From DASRRB01 sp036732755 (GTDB taxonomy: Bacteria > Planctomycetota > B15-G4 > SIAN01), in NCBI GenBank assembly GCA_036732755.1, contig DAINBU010000088.1:1-21368 (forward strand): a DNA stretch of 21,368 bases. Direction: 5' to 3'. The notes beneath the pieces are model-generated. The model was not told the DNA's origin and ran no database searches. It saw only the letters and a program-made list of their open reading frames with translations. This document shows positions 1-7,797 of the stretch, piece by piece (position 1 is the first letter of the stretch; each line of letters starts with the position of its first letter). A program made the position numbers and the translations under genes.

Positions 1-47
1 TCTTCGAGGCCGACCGCGTCCCGCACGCACTTCGCGCGCAGTTCCAT
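1..47 (-). CDS. Possible 5' end of a gene cut by the left window edge
   Basis: Reading leftwards from an ATG at 47-45, fourteen further sense codons reach the window edge (begins MELRAKCVRDAVGLE). Third positions are mostly G or C, as in the neighbouring genes, and a purine-rich stretch (GGGGGAAG) sits just upstream of the ATG. It lies 110 bp downstream of the preceding same-strand gene, which ends at 158. Fifteen residues are too few to assign a family. It could also be chance, since GC-rich DNA rarely contains stops. Confidence 0.4.
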   Translation of the reverse strand, partial: MELRAKCVRDAVGLE

Positions 48-157
48 GACTTCCCCCGCGACGACCCCTCCCCGACGAGCGCGAAGTTACTCCTCGTGCG
101 ACCTGCTGCGCCACAGTACGGAAGACGGAAATGTCGCGGATTCTTGGAAGCGGCGCG

Positions 158-1126
158 TCACTTCTTGTCGGGACCGCCCCCTTCGCGCGCCTGCGGCGAG
201 CCGGCGAGCAGCGCCTGCGCCTCGGGCGGGACGACGATCTTCGTCGCGTTGACGCTCGAGAGCGTGATGCTGCCGCCGCTCTTGTGCTCCCCGCCGCCGG
301 AATGCGTCGTCTTCTCGATCGCGACCGTCGAAATCGCACCGTCCTTCACGCCGATTCGAAGCGTCGCGGCCGTCTCGCCCGCGCGCTCGACGGGTGCTGC
401 ACTCACGACCTCCTTGCCGTCGTCCCCCGCCTTGCCCGGCGCGCGGCCGTCCCCGCGGCCGAGCCGCAGCGGGCGCCCCTCGTTCGTGAGCTCGCGCGCC
501 GCCGCGGGCGTGAGCGTCGCGACGTAGACGACGGTGCCGTCGGCCGCCGGCTGCACGTCTTTGGCGACGCCGCTCACCTTCTTGTCGAAGTCGTGGAAGA
601 GCTGGTGCACGAGCGGGATCGCCTCGGCCGCCTGGGCGAGCCGCTGCGCTCCGCGCCGGCCGCCCTTGCCGCCCTTCTCCCCGCCGCCGGTGCGCTTGCC
701 GTCGTCGCCGTCGCCGTCCCCGTCGTCCTTGCCCTTCGGCGGAGCTCCACCGGCCGACGACCCGGGCCCTCCGGGCTTGGCCGGCGCCACGCCGATGCGC
801 GACCACTTGCCCTCCTTGCCCTTCATCGCGAACTGCATCTGGTGGCGGTAGAGCTCGATCTCGCCGTGCTGGTAGTGCCACGGCGACTTCTTCTGGATTT
901 CGACCTTCCAGGCGACCGGATCCTTGTCGTCGTCGGCCTCCCCCTTCGGCGCCGCGCCCTCGCTGTTCGGCTTCGCCGCCGGTCCCGCCGGCCGCGCCGT
1001 CGGGAGGTATTCGAAGGTGTAGCTCTCCGCGTCCTTCAGCTTCTGCGTGAGGGCCACGAGCTCCTTGGCGGCCGCGTCGTCCGCGGGCGACACGGCGAGC
1101 ACGAGCGCGGCGATGAAGCTCGACAT
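158..1126 (-). CDS. Secreted protein of unknown function with a charged Gly/Asp-rich linker
   Basis: This is a 322-aa protein that I do not recognise. The start at 1126 is chosen because AGGAGAA lies 6-7 nt upstream and the protein then begins with a short hydrophobic segment (MSSFIAALVLAVSP) resembling an export signal. A longer reading from 1207 adds an unlikely Arg/Pro-rich leader. Residues about 24-120 form a beta-rich segment with alternating aromatic and charged residues (SYTFEY, HYQHGEIELYRHQMQF). This vaguely recalls LolA/RseB-like lipoprotein-binding folds, but that is a guess. A low-complexity linker rich in Gly, Asp, Lys and Arg follows (about 122-155), then a second folded segment ending in SSVNATKIVVPPEAQ. 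It lies 108 bp downstream of the small membrane-protein gene on the same strand, so it may belong to the same transcript. The reading frame is real by codon bias and ribosome-binding site; the function is unknown. Confidence 0.75.
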   Translation of the reverse strand: MSSFIAALVLAVSPADDAAAKELVALTQKLKDAESYTFEYLPTARPAGPAAKPNSEGAAPKGEADDDKDPVAWKVEIQKKSPWHYQHGEIELYRHQMQFAMKGKEGKWSRIGVAPAKPGGPGSSAGGAPPKGKDDGDGDGDDGKRTGGGEKGGKGGRRGAQRLAQAAEAIPLVHQLFHDFDKKVSGVAKDVQPAADGTVVYVATLTPAAARELTNEGRPLRLGRGDGRAPGKAGDDGKEVVSAAPVERAGETAATLRIGVKDGAISTVAIEKTTHSGGGEHKSGGSITLSSVNATKIVVPPEAQALLAGSPQAREGGGPDKK

Positions 1127-1234
1127 CGGGTTCTCCTGGTCCGCTCGCCCGACTTCCGGCGCGGCGCCGCACGGCGGCCGCAGGGGGACGGGGTCGCAGC
1201 GCCACATTACGGAGGAAGGGAGAGAGCGGTGGGA

Positions 1235-1609
1235 TCAGGCGATCCGCTGCAGCACGACGCAGGCGACCACCTCGACGAAGAGGGCAAGTTCTGCAAGGAA
1301 GCGCACCCAGCTCGACTTGCGGCCCAGGCGCGCCAGCGTCCAGCGGTTCCAGCGGGCGAGCACCGGGACGAAGGTGATCGGCGCGAGGACGAAGGTGACG
1401 AGCCACGAGCGCAGGAACGACGCATCGCCCGCGCTGAACAGCGGCCGCAGCGCGGCGAGGACTCCGAACGCGGCGGCGAGCAGCAGCCCCGCCCCGACCT
1501 GGAGCACGAGGTAGAGACGCACGAGCTCCGCGAACGGGATCGGCGCCGCAGTCGCCGGCGTCGCCGAGCCGTTCCCGTCGCCGTGCCCGTTCGCAGCGGG
1601 CTCGCTCAT
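1235..1609 (-). CDS. Small integral membrane protein, unknown function
   Basis: This is a 124-aa protein with about three hydrophobic segments: LVRLYLVLQVGAGLLLAAAF, a second around SWLVTFVLAPITFVPVL, and a third near the C-terminus (FLAELALFVEVVACVVL). The N-terminal 25 residues are polar and Gly/Ala/Asn-rich. The start ATG (1609-1607) overlaps the TGA of the upstream aspartyl-protease gene (1608-1606) as ATGA, so translation is probably coupled. GGAG (complement of 1618-1621) sits 8 nt upstream. A longer reading from 1795 in the same frame is rejected because it would overlap the protease by almost 190 bp and adds an Arg-rich sequence. I do not recognise the family. The coupling suggests it works with, or is made at the same level as, the protease. 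Confidence 0.78.
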   Translation of the reverse strand: MSEPAANGHGDGNGSATPATAAPIPFAELVRLYLVLQVGAGLLLAAAFGVLAALRPLFSAGDASFLRSWLVTFVLAPITFVPVLARWNRWTLARLGRKSSWVRFLAELALFVEVVACVVLQRIA

Positions 1610-3095
1610 CGGCCCGACTCCGGGACGATCAGCAGCTGCTGGTGGACGTAGTCGACGACCAGCCGGTCGCACCGCCCGACGAAGTCCATGCCGAGCAGGA
1701 GCGAGACCTCGACGCCGAGCCGCGGCGAGACGCGCTCGTCGAGCGTCGGACGGATCGTCGCTTCGTCCCGCGACGCGGCGATCTGGACGACGCATCCGTT
1801 CAGGCTCGCCGTCAGCGGCACTGCCGGCGCAATGGGAACATCGGAAGCCGCGGGAGCGGAAGCCGGCTCCTGCGCGGGCCGGATCCGGCGGGCGAGCCGC
1901 GCGGAGAGCGCGGACGCGGCGGCGCCGGTGTCGAGGAGCGCGAGGACGCTCTCCCCTCCCACCTCGGCGCGCAGCGCGATCTTGCCGTCGGCGATCAGGA
2001 AGAACGGCACCTCCGTCGCGCGCTTGCGCTCCTCCTCCGCGAGCGCCGCCTGCCCGAAGCGGCCGGTCATGAGGCGGATCAGCTGCATCTTGGGCAGGAA
2101 GACGAGCACGCGCCGCTGCAGCATCGCGGTGCCGAGCACGCCGCGATACGGCGGCAGCGGGCGCGCCCGCAGCGCCGGCTCGCTCGGCACCGGATAGAGC
2201 AGCGCCGGCGCGTCGCGCACGGTCCAGCCGCCGAGATCGAGGAACGGGACGGTCGCGTACGACGACTCGATCGCACCGCGCTCGACCCCCTCGATCGGCC
2301 CCCCGGCGAGAGGTCGAGGCCGAGCGCGGCGCCGATCGAGTCGTCGAGCGTCATGCAGTACGAGCCGCCCGTGTCGATCACGAGCGGGACGAGGGCCTCG
2401 CGCTCGTCCGCGCCGCGCAACGTCGCCTCGACCACCGGCACGCCGGCGCGCAGGTCGTACTCGAGGCGCGTGATGTACTCGCGCCGCCGCACCGTCACCT
2501 CGCCGAGGCCCGCGATGCGGACGACGTCGAGCGCCGCCCGCAGCCGGCGCGGCTCGGCGCGCCCCGCGGCGCGCGCCTGCGCGAGCAGGGCGTCGGCGCG
2601 CTGGCGCGCCGCGATCGCCTCGCGGGTCCGGTTCGCGTGCATCAGCGCGGCGCAGCGCAGGAGCCACGGCTCGGGCTCGCGGGGCGAGGCGCCGATCGCG
2701 GCGTCGCTCAGCGCGAGCGCCTCCTCGCCGTCGCCGCGCGCGAGCGCCAATCTCGAGAGCCCGATCAGGGCGCGGCGCGAATGGGGCCGCTGCTCGCGGG
2801 CCTCCGCGTAGAACTGGCCCGCCGCGTCGAGCTCGCCGGAGCGCCAGAGGGTGTCCGCCAGGAGCTCGAGGAGCCGCACCGGCGGCGCCGCCGCGCCCAT
2901 GCCGGCGCGCGCCGCCTCGAGGAGGGCGCGCGCCTCCTCGAAGTCGTCGTCGTCGAGGAGGGCCTGCGCCTGCTCGAGCGTCGCGGCGACGTCTTCGACC
3001 GGGGGTGCTGGCGCGACCGGAGCCGGCGCGACTTCCTGCGCCACGGCGGCGCTCGCGAGAGCGACCGCCAGAGGGAAGCAAGCCAAGAACTTCAT
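1606..3095 (-). pseudogene. TPR plus tandem retropepsin-like aspartyl protease, frameshifted as sequenced
   Basis: Adding one base in the G run complementary to 2299-2304 gives a continuous 496-aa protein. The ATG at 3095 starts a clean signal peptide (MKFLACFPLAVALASAAVAQ); a TTG one codon upstream is possible, and no strong Shine-Dalgarno is visible. Residues about 35-170 are helical TPR-like repeats. Two retropepsin-like domains follow. Domain 1 has LVIDTGGSY near residue 241 and the later VLGTAML motif. Domain 2 has ALLDTGAAAS near 389 and LLLGMDF followed by VVDY, the usual second-half signature. Each DTG would supply one catalytic Asp, so the chain could fold as an intramolecular dimer. 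The frame break lies inside domain 1, between DTG and VLG. As sequenced, ordinary translation loses the rest of domain 1 and all of domain 2. A sequencing or assembly error in the homopolymer is most likely, so the gene may well be intact. It is probably exported. Confidence 0.8.
2299..2304 (-). other. G6 run where the reading frame shifts in the aspartyl-protease gene
   Basis: On the coding strand the run reads CCG GGG GGC CGA. Upstream codons use one frame and the downstream aspartyl-protease frame needs CCG ATC GAG, reached either by a seventh G or by stepping back one base after GGC. G GGG GGC also fits the X XXY YYZ slippery pattern, and both routes give the same protein (SPGGPIEG). A homopolymer indel in the assembly is the simplest explanation. 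Confidence 0.7.
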
Positions 3096-3129
3096 CAAAG
3101 GATCGGCGCTGGGGACGAGGTGCGATCCA

Positions 3130-3216
<87 letters not shown>

Positions 3217-3236
3217 CGAGGCGTGAAGGGCGGCGG

Positions 3237-3264
3237 AGTTTATGGACGCTCGCCTCGATTGCAA
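3237..3264 (-). promoter_or_regulatory. Probable sigma-70-type promoter of tRNA-Leu
   Basis: On the minus strand a TTGCAA (3264-3259) is separated by 16 nt from TAAACT (3242-3237). Each matches the -35 and -10 consensus at four of six positions. The -10 lies 20 nt before the first tRNA base, right for a short 5' leader. This is one of the few AT-containing islands in the window. The same 80-bp gap also holds the start region of the divergent gene at 3297. Confidence 0.5.
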
Positions 3265-3296
3265 ACTGCGGCCTCGCCCGTTTCCGTGGAGAGCGC

Positions 3297-5201
3297 GTGA
3301 CAGCGACCGAAGCCGACCGCCGTTCCGAGACGCACGGACACGGCGACGTCGAGTCGGTCGCGCTCGGAGCGGCGCGCGGCGCGTGGCCGGCGCTGCTCAC
3401 CGGCCTCTTCTTCGTCGCGCTCGCGAGCTTCGTCTCCGGCAGCTTCCTGCTGCACGCCCGCGACCTCCACCTGCCGAACTGCTCGGAGCCGTGGGACGCG
3501 GCGATCTATCCGTGGAACTTCCTCTGGACCCAGTCGGCGCTCGGCGCGAGCGACGGCTCCTTCCTCTTCACGCGCCGCTTCTTCTGGCCCGCCGGCGAGG
3601 GGCTCGGGCTCTACACGCCGACCTGGGTCTACGGGATCGCGTCGCTGCCGCTGCAGTGGTTCTCCTCCGACCCGGCCGCGCGCAACGTGGCGGTCGCGCT
3701 GCTGCTCTGGGCGTCGAGCGGCGCGACGGCGTGGCTCGCGTGGCTCCTCGCGCGCGAGCTCGGCGTGGCGCGCGGCGGCGCGCTGCTGGTCGCGGTGCTC
3801 GCGACCGTCGCGAGCGGCCGCCTCATGAACGCCTCGCGCCTCAACCTCTTCTGCACCGAGTTCCTCCTCCTCTATGCGTGGCTGGGGCTGCGCCTCCTGC
3901 ACCGGGGAGGGCTGCGGCACGGCGTCCTCTTCGGGCTTTCGGCGGCGGCGCTGCTGCTGCAGAGCCAGCCGCTCCTGTTTCAAGCGTTCCTGTTGACCGT
4001 TGCTTGCGTCGTCGCGGCGCTGCTGCGCGGCGCGGCGCGCCGCGAACTGTTCTCGCGCGGGCGCGAGCTCCTGGCCGCGGCGGTCGTCTTCCTCGTGCTG
4101 GCGGCGCCGTTCCTGTGGGAGATCGCGCAGGAGCTGCGCGCCTCGCCCGCCTTCGCGCAGGCGGCCGCCCTCACCGTCCCCTTCTCGATGGACGCGACGA
4201 GCCTCGTCGCGCCGAACGGCGCCGACCGCTTCTTCGGCGCGCTGGCGACGCGGCTGCCGTCGGGATTCGAGGCGGGCGGCCCGCTCGGCACGGTGAGCCA
4301 CTTCCTCGGGGTCGGCTGGCTCGCGCTGCTCGTGCTCGCGCTCCTGCTGCGCGACGTGCGCCGCGCCGCGCTGCCGGCGCTCCTGTGCGCGGCCTTCCTC
4401 TGGCTGCTGGCGCTCGGCCCCCTCGTGCACGTGGCGGGACGGCTGACGCGCGTGCCGGGTCCCTACGCGCTGCTCGCGACGGTCCCGCCGCTCGCGCTCG
4501 AGAAGTCGCCCGAGCGGCTCGTCTGGCTCGTGCAGCTCTGCCTCGCGCTCGTCGCCGCGCGCGCGCTCGCGTCGCTGTGGGCCGGCGGCGGAGCGCGGCG
4601 CGCCGGCGCGGTCGCGCTCGCCGCCGCGCTCCTGCTCGAGCAGGGCGAGACGCTGCCGCTGCGCTCGATCGATCCGCGCCTGCGCATCCCCGACGAGGTC
4701 GCTGCGCTGGCACGCGAGCCCGCCTCCTTCGCGGTGCTCGACCTCCCCTACGACGGCCGGCCGGCTTCGGGCGGCACGTTGAGCCATCCGGTGAACGCGC
4801 TCGCGCAGGCGTTCGGCAGCTTCCACGAGCGGCCGATCTTCTTCGGCCTCTATCCGCGGGCCGCGCGGCCGCGCGAGGCGGAGCTCGCGCAGCGGCCGCT
4901 CTTCGCGGTGATCCACCAGATCGAGCAGATCGCCCGCGCGACGCCGCGCCGGGAGGGCACCGCGCTCCCGCCGCTGCCCGACCTCGACGAGGCGACGCTC
5001 GCGGCGTGCGGCGGCGACTTGAAGGATCTCTCGATCGGCGCCGTGCTGGTCCACGACCTCAGCGGCGCGTTCCCCGGGAGCGGGCGCAACGTCGCCGTCG
5101 AGGCGCCGCTCCTCGGCGCGTTCCTGCGCCGTCTCGGTCCCCGCTCCGAAACGGTGCTTTCACCGGGAAACGGTTACTCGGTCCGCCTGTTCCGTTTCTG
5201 A
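3297..5201 (+). CDS. Polytopic membrane protein, probable GT-C-fold glycosyltransferase-like
   Basis: This is a 634-aa protein starting at GTG 3297, with GGAG at 3288-3291 five nt upstream. After a polar N-terminus there are roughly ten to twelve hydrophobic segments between residues about 28 and 480. The first loop holds SEPWDAAIYPWNFLW and then FFWPAGEGLGLYTPTWVYG. This pattern (an early Asp in the first external loop, then an aromatic/Pro/Gly stretch) is seen in GT-C lipid-sugar-dependent glycosyltransferases and YfhO-like proteins. The C-terminal 140 residues are mostly soluble (FAVLDLPYDGRPASGG, PIFFGLYPR), also usual in that group. If correct, it would move a sugar from a lipid carrier onto a glycan or protein outside the membrane; donor and acceptor cannot be told. 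It stands alone, 83 bp before the lipoprotein gene. The membrane topology is clear but the enzyme class is inferred. Confidence 0.7.
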   Translation: MTATEADRRSETHGHGDVESVALGAARGAWPALLTGLFFVALASFVSGSFLLHARDLHLPNCSEPWDAAIYPWNFLWTQSALGASDGSFLFTRRFFWPAGEGLGLYTPTWVYGIASLPLQWFSSDPAARNVAVALLLWASSGATAWLAWLLARELGVARGGALLVAVLATVASGRLMNASRLNLFCTEFLLLYAWLGLRLLHRGGLRHGVLFGLSAAALLLQSQPLLFQAFLLTVACVVAALLRGAARRELFSRGRELLAAAVVFLVLAAPFLWEIAQELRASPAFAQAAALTVPFSMDATSLVAPNGADRFFGALATRLPSGFEAGGPLGTVSHFLGVGWLALLVLALLLRDVRRAALPALLCAAFLWLLALGPLVHVAGRLTRVPGPYALLATVPPLALEKSPERLVWLVQLCLALVAARALASLWAGGGARRAGAVALAAALLLEQGETLPLRSIDPRLRIPDEVAALAREPASFAVLDLPYDGRPASGGTLSHPVNALAQAFGSFHERPIFFGLYPRAARPREAELAQRPLFAVIHQIEQIARATPRREGTALPPLPDLDEATLAACGGDLKDLSIGAVLVHDLSGAFPGSGRNVAVEAPLLGAFLRRLGPRSETVLSPGNGYSVRLFRF

Positions 5202-5284
5202 TCGCGTACGGCCGCGCCCGCGCGGCGACCGAAACCCCTCCCGTCGTCCCAGCCGGTCGCACCGGCGGGCGCGGGAGGTTCTCC

Positions 5285-7782
5285 ATGCGTCGTGCCTCGC
5301 ACCTCATCGCGGCGGGCCTCTTCGCCGTCGTCTGCGCCGCCACCGGCTGCGCGAAGATCGANNNNNNNNNNGGAAGAAGAACGAGACGCCGGCTGCGACG
5401 CCCGCGGCGAAACCGGGCGCGAAGCCGACGCCGGGCTCCTCGAAGGCGGCGGTCGACGGCGGGACGCTCGGGCGCAACGACGGCGCCGCCACGACCCGGG
5501 CGACGCGCCCCGCGGCGCCGGAGAAGGCGTGGACGCCGCCGCCGGCGCGCGCGCGCGGGACCCTCTTCTCGCGGCTGCCCAAGGGGACGCTCTTCGCGGT
5601 GCGGCTGCCCGACGTCTCGCGCCTCGTCGAGGCGTATCAGCGCAGCGCGATCCCGACGCTGCTCCAGAACGCCCTCGTCGCGCAGGAGCGCGCGCAGTTC
5701 GACGAGATGCTCGCGCACGCCAAGGCGGAACTCCTGCCGAAGCTCGGCGACGTCGACGCGCTGCTCGCCGACGCGCGCCGCCTGAAGGGCGAGTTCGTCC
5801 TCGCGATCCCGTCGCTCGACCTCTCCGGCATCGCCAGCGGCGGCGCCTTCGCGAACGGTCCGTCGGCGCGCAAGCCGGCCTTCACGATCGCCGCGATGTA
5901 CCAGGCCGGGGCGAGCGCCGACGCGTTCCAGTCGCTGCTCGACCGCCTCTTCGCGCTCTCCAAGTCGGCCGACGGCGCGCGCGGCCTCGACGTCGACCTG
6001 CCGATGGCGACTCCCGGCACCACGACCTGGCTGCGCCGCCACCGCGGCGACAAGGGGAGCGTCACGCTCGCGCGCGACGGCGACCTCTTCAGCCTGACCG
6101 TCACCACCTACCCGGCCGCGCTCGCGACCGGCCAGTCGCTCGCCGCGCTGCCGCTCGACGACTCCTTCAATGCGGCGGACCTGGTGCGGGCCACCCCCGA
6201 CGCCGCGACCGACGGCGGCGCGCCCTTCGCCGAGCTCTTCGTCAACCTCGCGCCGGTCTGGAGCGCCGTCGCGCTCGCGCTGCCGCCCGACGCCAAGGAG
6301 CCGCTCGCGAACTCGGGCGTCACCAACATCGGCGGCATCTCGCTCACCGCGTCGCTCGGCGCGAAGGGGATCGACGAGAGCCTCCTGTTCCATTCGCCCG
6401 GCGGGCGCGACCTGCTGAGCCGCTTCCTCGCGTCGCGGCCGCTCGTCTCCGCGGTGACGCGCTGGCTGCCGACCGACTTCGGCGACGCCAGCATCTTCAC
6501 GCTCGACTTCGCGGCGCTCTTCGACGGCGTGCGCTCGATCGTGCCGGCGCCGGCCCGGAAGGCCTTCGACGACGGCCTGGCGCAGCTGCGCCGCGAGACC
6601 GGGATCGACCTGCGCGGCGACGTCTTCGCCAACGTCGGCCCGACCGTCGCGGTCGCGTCGCACGGCAGCTTCGACGCGGCCGCGGCGGGCGGCGAGTTCG
6701 AGTGGGTTTGCGCGATCGACCTGCAGGACGCCGGCCGCGCGCGCCGCGCGCTCGACAAGTTCCTGCGCCAGTCGGGCCTCGCGGCCGCCGTGCGCAACGA
6801 GACGATCGAGGACTTCGCGGCGTCGAGCACCGAGCTGCCGCCGTTCCCGACCCCGCTCGGCCAGCCGCTCTACCTCACGCCGGCGTGGCTCATCGACGAC
6901 CACGCGCTCGTGCTCGCCTCCAGGCCGTCGGCGCTGCGCAAGGCGGCGGTCGCGGCCAAGGAGAGCCACGCGACCAGTCCGCTGCGCGTCGCGCTCGACG
7001 GCGCGGGCGATGCCGCCTTCGCCGTCTCGACCTGCTCGGGCGACGCGGAAGGCGTCGCGACCGTCGGCCGCCGCACGCCCGCGGGCCTCGTGCTCGGCGC
7101 GCGCGGCGGGCGCGGGCTGATGACGACCGGCGCGGCGGTCTGGTCGATCGCGGTCGGCGCCGCGGTCGCGCTGCCGAAGCTGATCGAGACGCGCGTCGCC
7201 GCGAACGAGGGCGCGGCGGTCGACTCGCTGCGCGCGATCTGGAAGGCGGAGACCGACCTGCGCTCCAGCCAGATGCTCGACCTCGACAACGACGGCAAGG
7301 GGGAGTTCGCCTCGCTCGCGGAGCTCGCCGGCACCATGACGATGCGCGGACGCACGGCGCCCGCTCCGGTGCTCGATCGCAGCTTCGCGCCCGACAAGAC
7401 GGGCGTGCTGCAGCGCGGCGGGTACCTCTTCCGCGTCGACCTCCCGACCAAGACGGGCGGCGGCGTGGCGGTCGTCTCGAGCGCGGCCCCGAGCACGCGC
7501 GCCGCCGACGGGCCGACGACGGTCTCGAACGACCTCGCCGAGCAGCAGTTCGTGGCGTACGCCTGGCCGGCCCTGGCGCAGGGCGCCGGCTCGCGCGCGT
7601 TCATGATCGACCACACCGGCGTGGTCTACTTCACGAAGAACGACGGCGATCTGCAGGGCTACGGGACGAGCCGCGCGCCCAAGCACGACGCGGCGCTGCT
7701 GCGCGACCCCGCCGACCGCGTGAAGGGCGTCACCGCCGTGCGGCGCGGCCACGACAACGGGATCTGGCTCGAGTACCGCTGA
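5285..7782 (+). CDS. Lipoprotein of unknown function with C-terminal pilin-like module (interrupted by assembly gap)
   Basis: The ATG at 5285 has a good ribosome-binding site (GGGAGG at 5273-5278). The first 25 residues are a lipoprotein signal (LFAVVCAATGCAKI, probable lipidated Cys at 22). Ten N interrupt the gene. Downstream coding resumes at 5374 in another frame, as expected if the gap length is arbitrary, and gives 802 more residues. These comprise a Pro/Ala/Lys-rich linker; a large domain of repeated alpha/beta segments (KGTLFAVRLPDVSRLVEAYQ onward) recalling DUF3352-type proteins; and, from about 7120, a hydrophobic helix followed by ALPKLIETRVAANEGAAV and LDNDGKGEFASLAEL. The last part closely resembles PilA/pseudopilin helices (IPNLLxSRxAANEAxA in known pilins) and their globular domains, ending in GGYLFRVDLP and FMIDHTGVVYF. 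The prepilin cleavage signature with Glu5 is absent. Function unknown; presumably a periplasm-facing envelope protein. It converges on the next gene 15 bp away. Confidence 0.75.
5362..5371. other. Assembly gap (10 N)
   Basis: Ten undetermined bases fall just after the lipoprotein signal. The frames on either side (5285 and 5374) do not match across exactly ten bases, so the N run is probably a placeholder of unknown true length. The adjoining sequence encodes a low-complexity Pro/Ala/Lys linker, the kind of repeat that breaks assemblies. Confidence 0.98.
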
Positions 7783-7797
7783 GCCGCGCGCCGCGCG

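Noticed and set aside
96..527. Plus-strand open frame whose upstream extension is open to the left edge
   Set aside because: It lies mostly antisense to the 158-1126 gene, and its residues are Ser/Pro/Arg-rich without motif. The opposite strand has the better ribosome-binding site and codon use.
5059..7752. 897-codon open frame on the minus strand opposite the lipoprotein
   Set aside because: It is Arg/Ala/Gly/Glu-rich with no motif or export signal and runs through the N gap. It is the antisense shadow expected when codons of the real gene end in G or C.
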